From the NCBI GenBank assembly GCA_964580995.1, contig CAZOMV010000047.1, positions 1 through 43,021 on the forward strand: a stretch of 43,021 nt of DNA. The letters are read 5' to 3'. Below the pieces are notes generated by a model. The model was not told where the DNA came from, made no database searches, and was given only the letters and a program-made list of their open reading frames with translations. Position numbers and translations under genes: made by a program. Shown here piece by piece: positions 42,730-43,021 of this stretch (positions within the stretch are counted from its first letter, which is position 1; every line of letters starts with the position of its first letter). Source of the stretch: JAKJEP01 sp964580995 (GTDB taxonomy: Bacteria > Planctomycetota > Phycisphaerae > Sedimentisphaerales > SM23-30).

Positions 42730-42758
42730 AATATTAACATTATTTAACACATAGTCAA
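42730..42758 (-). promoter_or_regulatory. Predicted promoter of the GH36-GH38 operon
   Basis: Minus-strand TTGACT at 42758-42753, 17-bp spacer, AATATT at 42735-42730. The spacer holds TGTTAAATAATGTT, close to TGTTAATAAATGTT in the isomerase promoter and TTTAATAATGTTAG in the DeoR promoter. This is a weaker match to the proposed operator because the right half is missing. Confidence 0.45.
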
Positions 42759-42842
42759 GTCTTTTAGTTACAAATTTCAATCCGAACCGTAACACCAACA
42801 AATGGCAATCTGCCGCATATTTTCATAAAATCTAGAGAAAAA

Positions 42843-42909
42843 TCGTTTGGGCAAACTGGCAAATTTAGGCAACCAATGGGGCAGTTTGGCAGTTGGGAGC
42901 CCCAAACGA
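42843..42909. repeat. Nested inverted repeat
   Basis: Outer arms TCGTTTGGGC and GCCCCAAACGA (one bulged base), with an inner AAACTG/CAGTTT pair. AAAA and TTTT flank the outer arms, so it could end transcription in either direction, or be a small palindromic element. Confidence 0.5.
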
Positions 42910-43021
42910 ATTTTCTCATCGCTAACCCGCATTTCTCACCATAATAGTTGAAAAACCTCTTTGTTCGGGTGTTCGCTTAAGATAGTGTGCATCCATGCCT
43001 CATGACATAGCTCCAGAACTG

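Larger units (their letters stand above)
42666..43021. other. Upstream control region and non-coding end of window
   Basis: Contains the promoter of the GH36-GH38 operon (42730-42758), AT-rich DNA around it, and a nested hairpin at 42843-42909. No gene seen up to the window end. Confidence 0.55.

Overview
The window looks like a chromosomal piece of a polysaccharide-degrading, probably anaerobic member of the Planctomycetota (Phycisphaerae/Sedimentisphaerales-like) or a close PVC relative. The grounds are a PEP-CTERM sorting tail, a superoxide reductase plus ferritin pair, many large secreted glycoside hydrolases (GH106-like, GH36, GH38, GH50-like, DUF6259), an IS1634/IS4-type transposase remnant, and long non-coding stretches full of short repeated phrases. 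The phylum is inferred from gene content only. No rRNA, tRNA or CRISPR array was seen.

Layout. 1-4.7 kb: the end of a PEP-CTERM protein, then a poorly coding, repeat-rich region holding two AT-rich minus-strand genes (an unknown 206-aa protein and an AbiGi-type phage-resistance antitoxin homologue). 4.7-7.2 kb: leucyl aminopeptidase facing an AraC-type regulator. 7.4-19.4 kb: a five-gene plus-strand operon (URO-D-type methyltransferase-like protein, GH36, DUF6259, two GH106-like proteins), divergent from the AraC gene. 19.5-20.6 kb: a roughly 100-bp dispersed repeat, then desulfoferrodoxin-ferritin with a good promoter. 20.8-27.8 kb: a minus-strand run bioA, GH50-like agarase-type hydrolase, gtrB-like glycosyltransferase, methyltransferase and GtrII-like membrane glucosyltransferase. 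27.9-29.2 kb: a small membrane protein and a chimeric remnant in which a transposase N-terminus is joined in frame to the C-terminus of a short-chain dehydrogenase. 29.2-36.1 kb: a sugar-catabolic cluster made of a DeoR regulator, an MFS sugar transporter, a class III aminotransferase and a secreted lipoprotein hydrolase on the minus strand, and a D-lyxose-isomerase-like cupin plus a neutral-ceramidase-fold protein on the plus strand. 36.2-42.7 kb: a minus-strand pair, NPCBM-GH36 and a GH38 protein with a GH130-like beta-propeller tail.

How it may work together. The DeoR gene, the transporter operon and the isomerase operon carry a closely related 24-26 bp motif beside sigma70-like promoters, and the GH36/GH38 operon has a weaker version. 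This suggests one regulon in which secreted alpha-galactosidase and mannosidases release galactose and mannose, the MFS protein imports the sugar, and the isomerase-like cupin converts mannose (or lyxose) to the ketose. This is a hypothesis from motif and gene content. The AraC-linked operon looks like a second, separate glycan system, possibly for rhamnose-containing material, with a possible methyl-transfer step.
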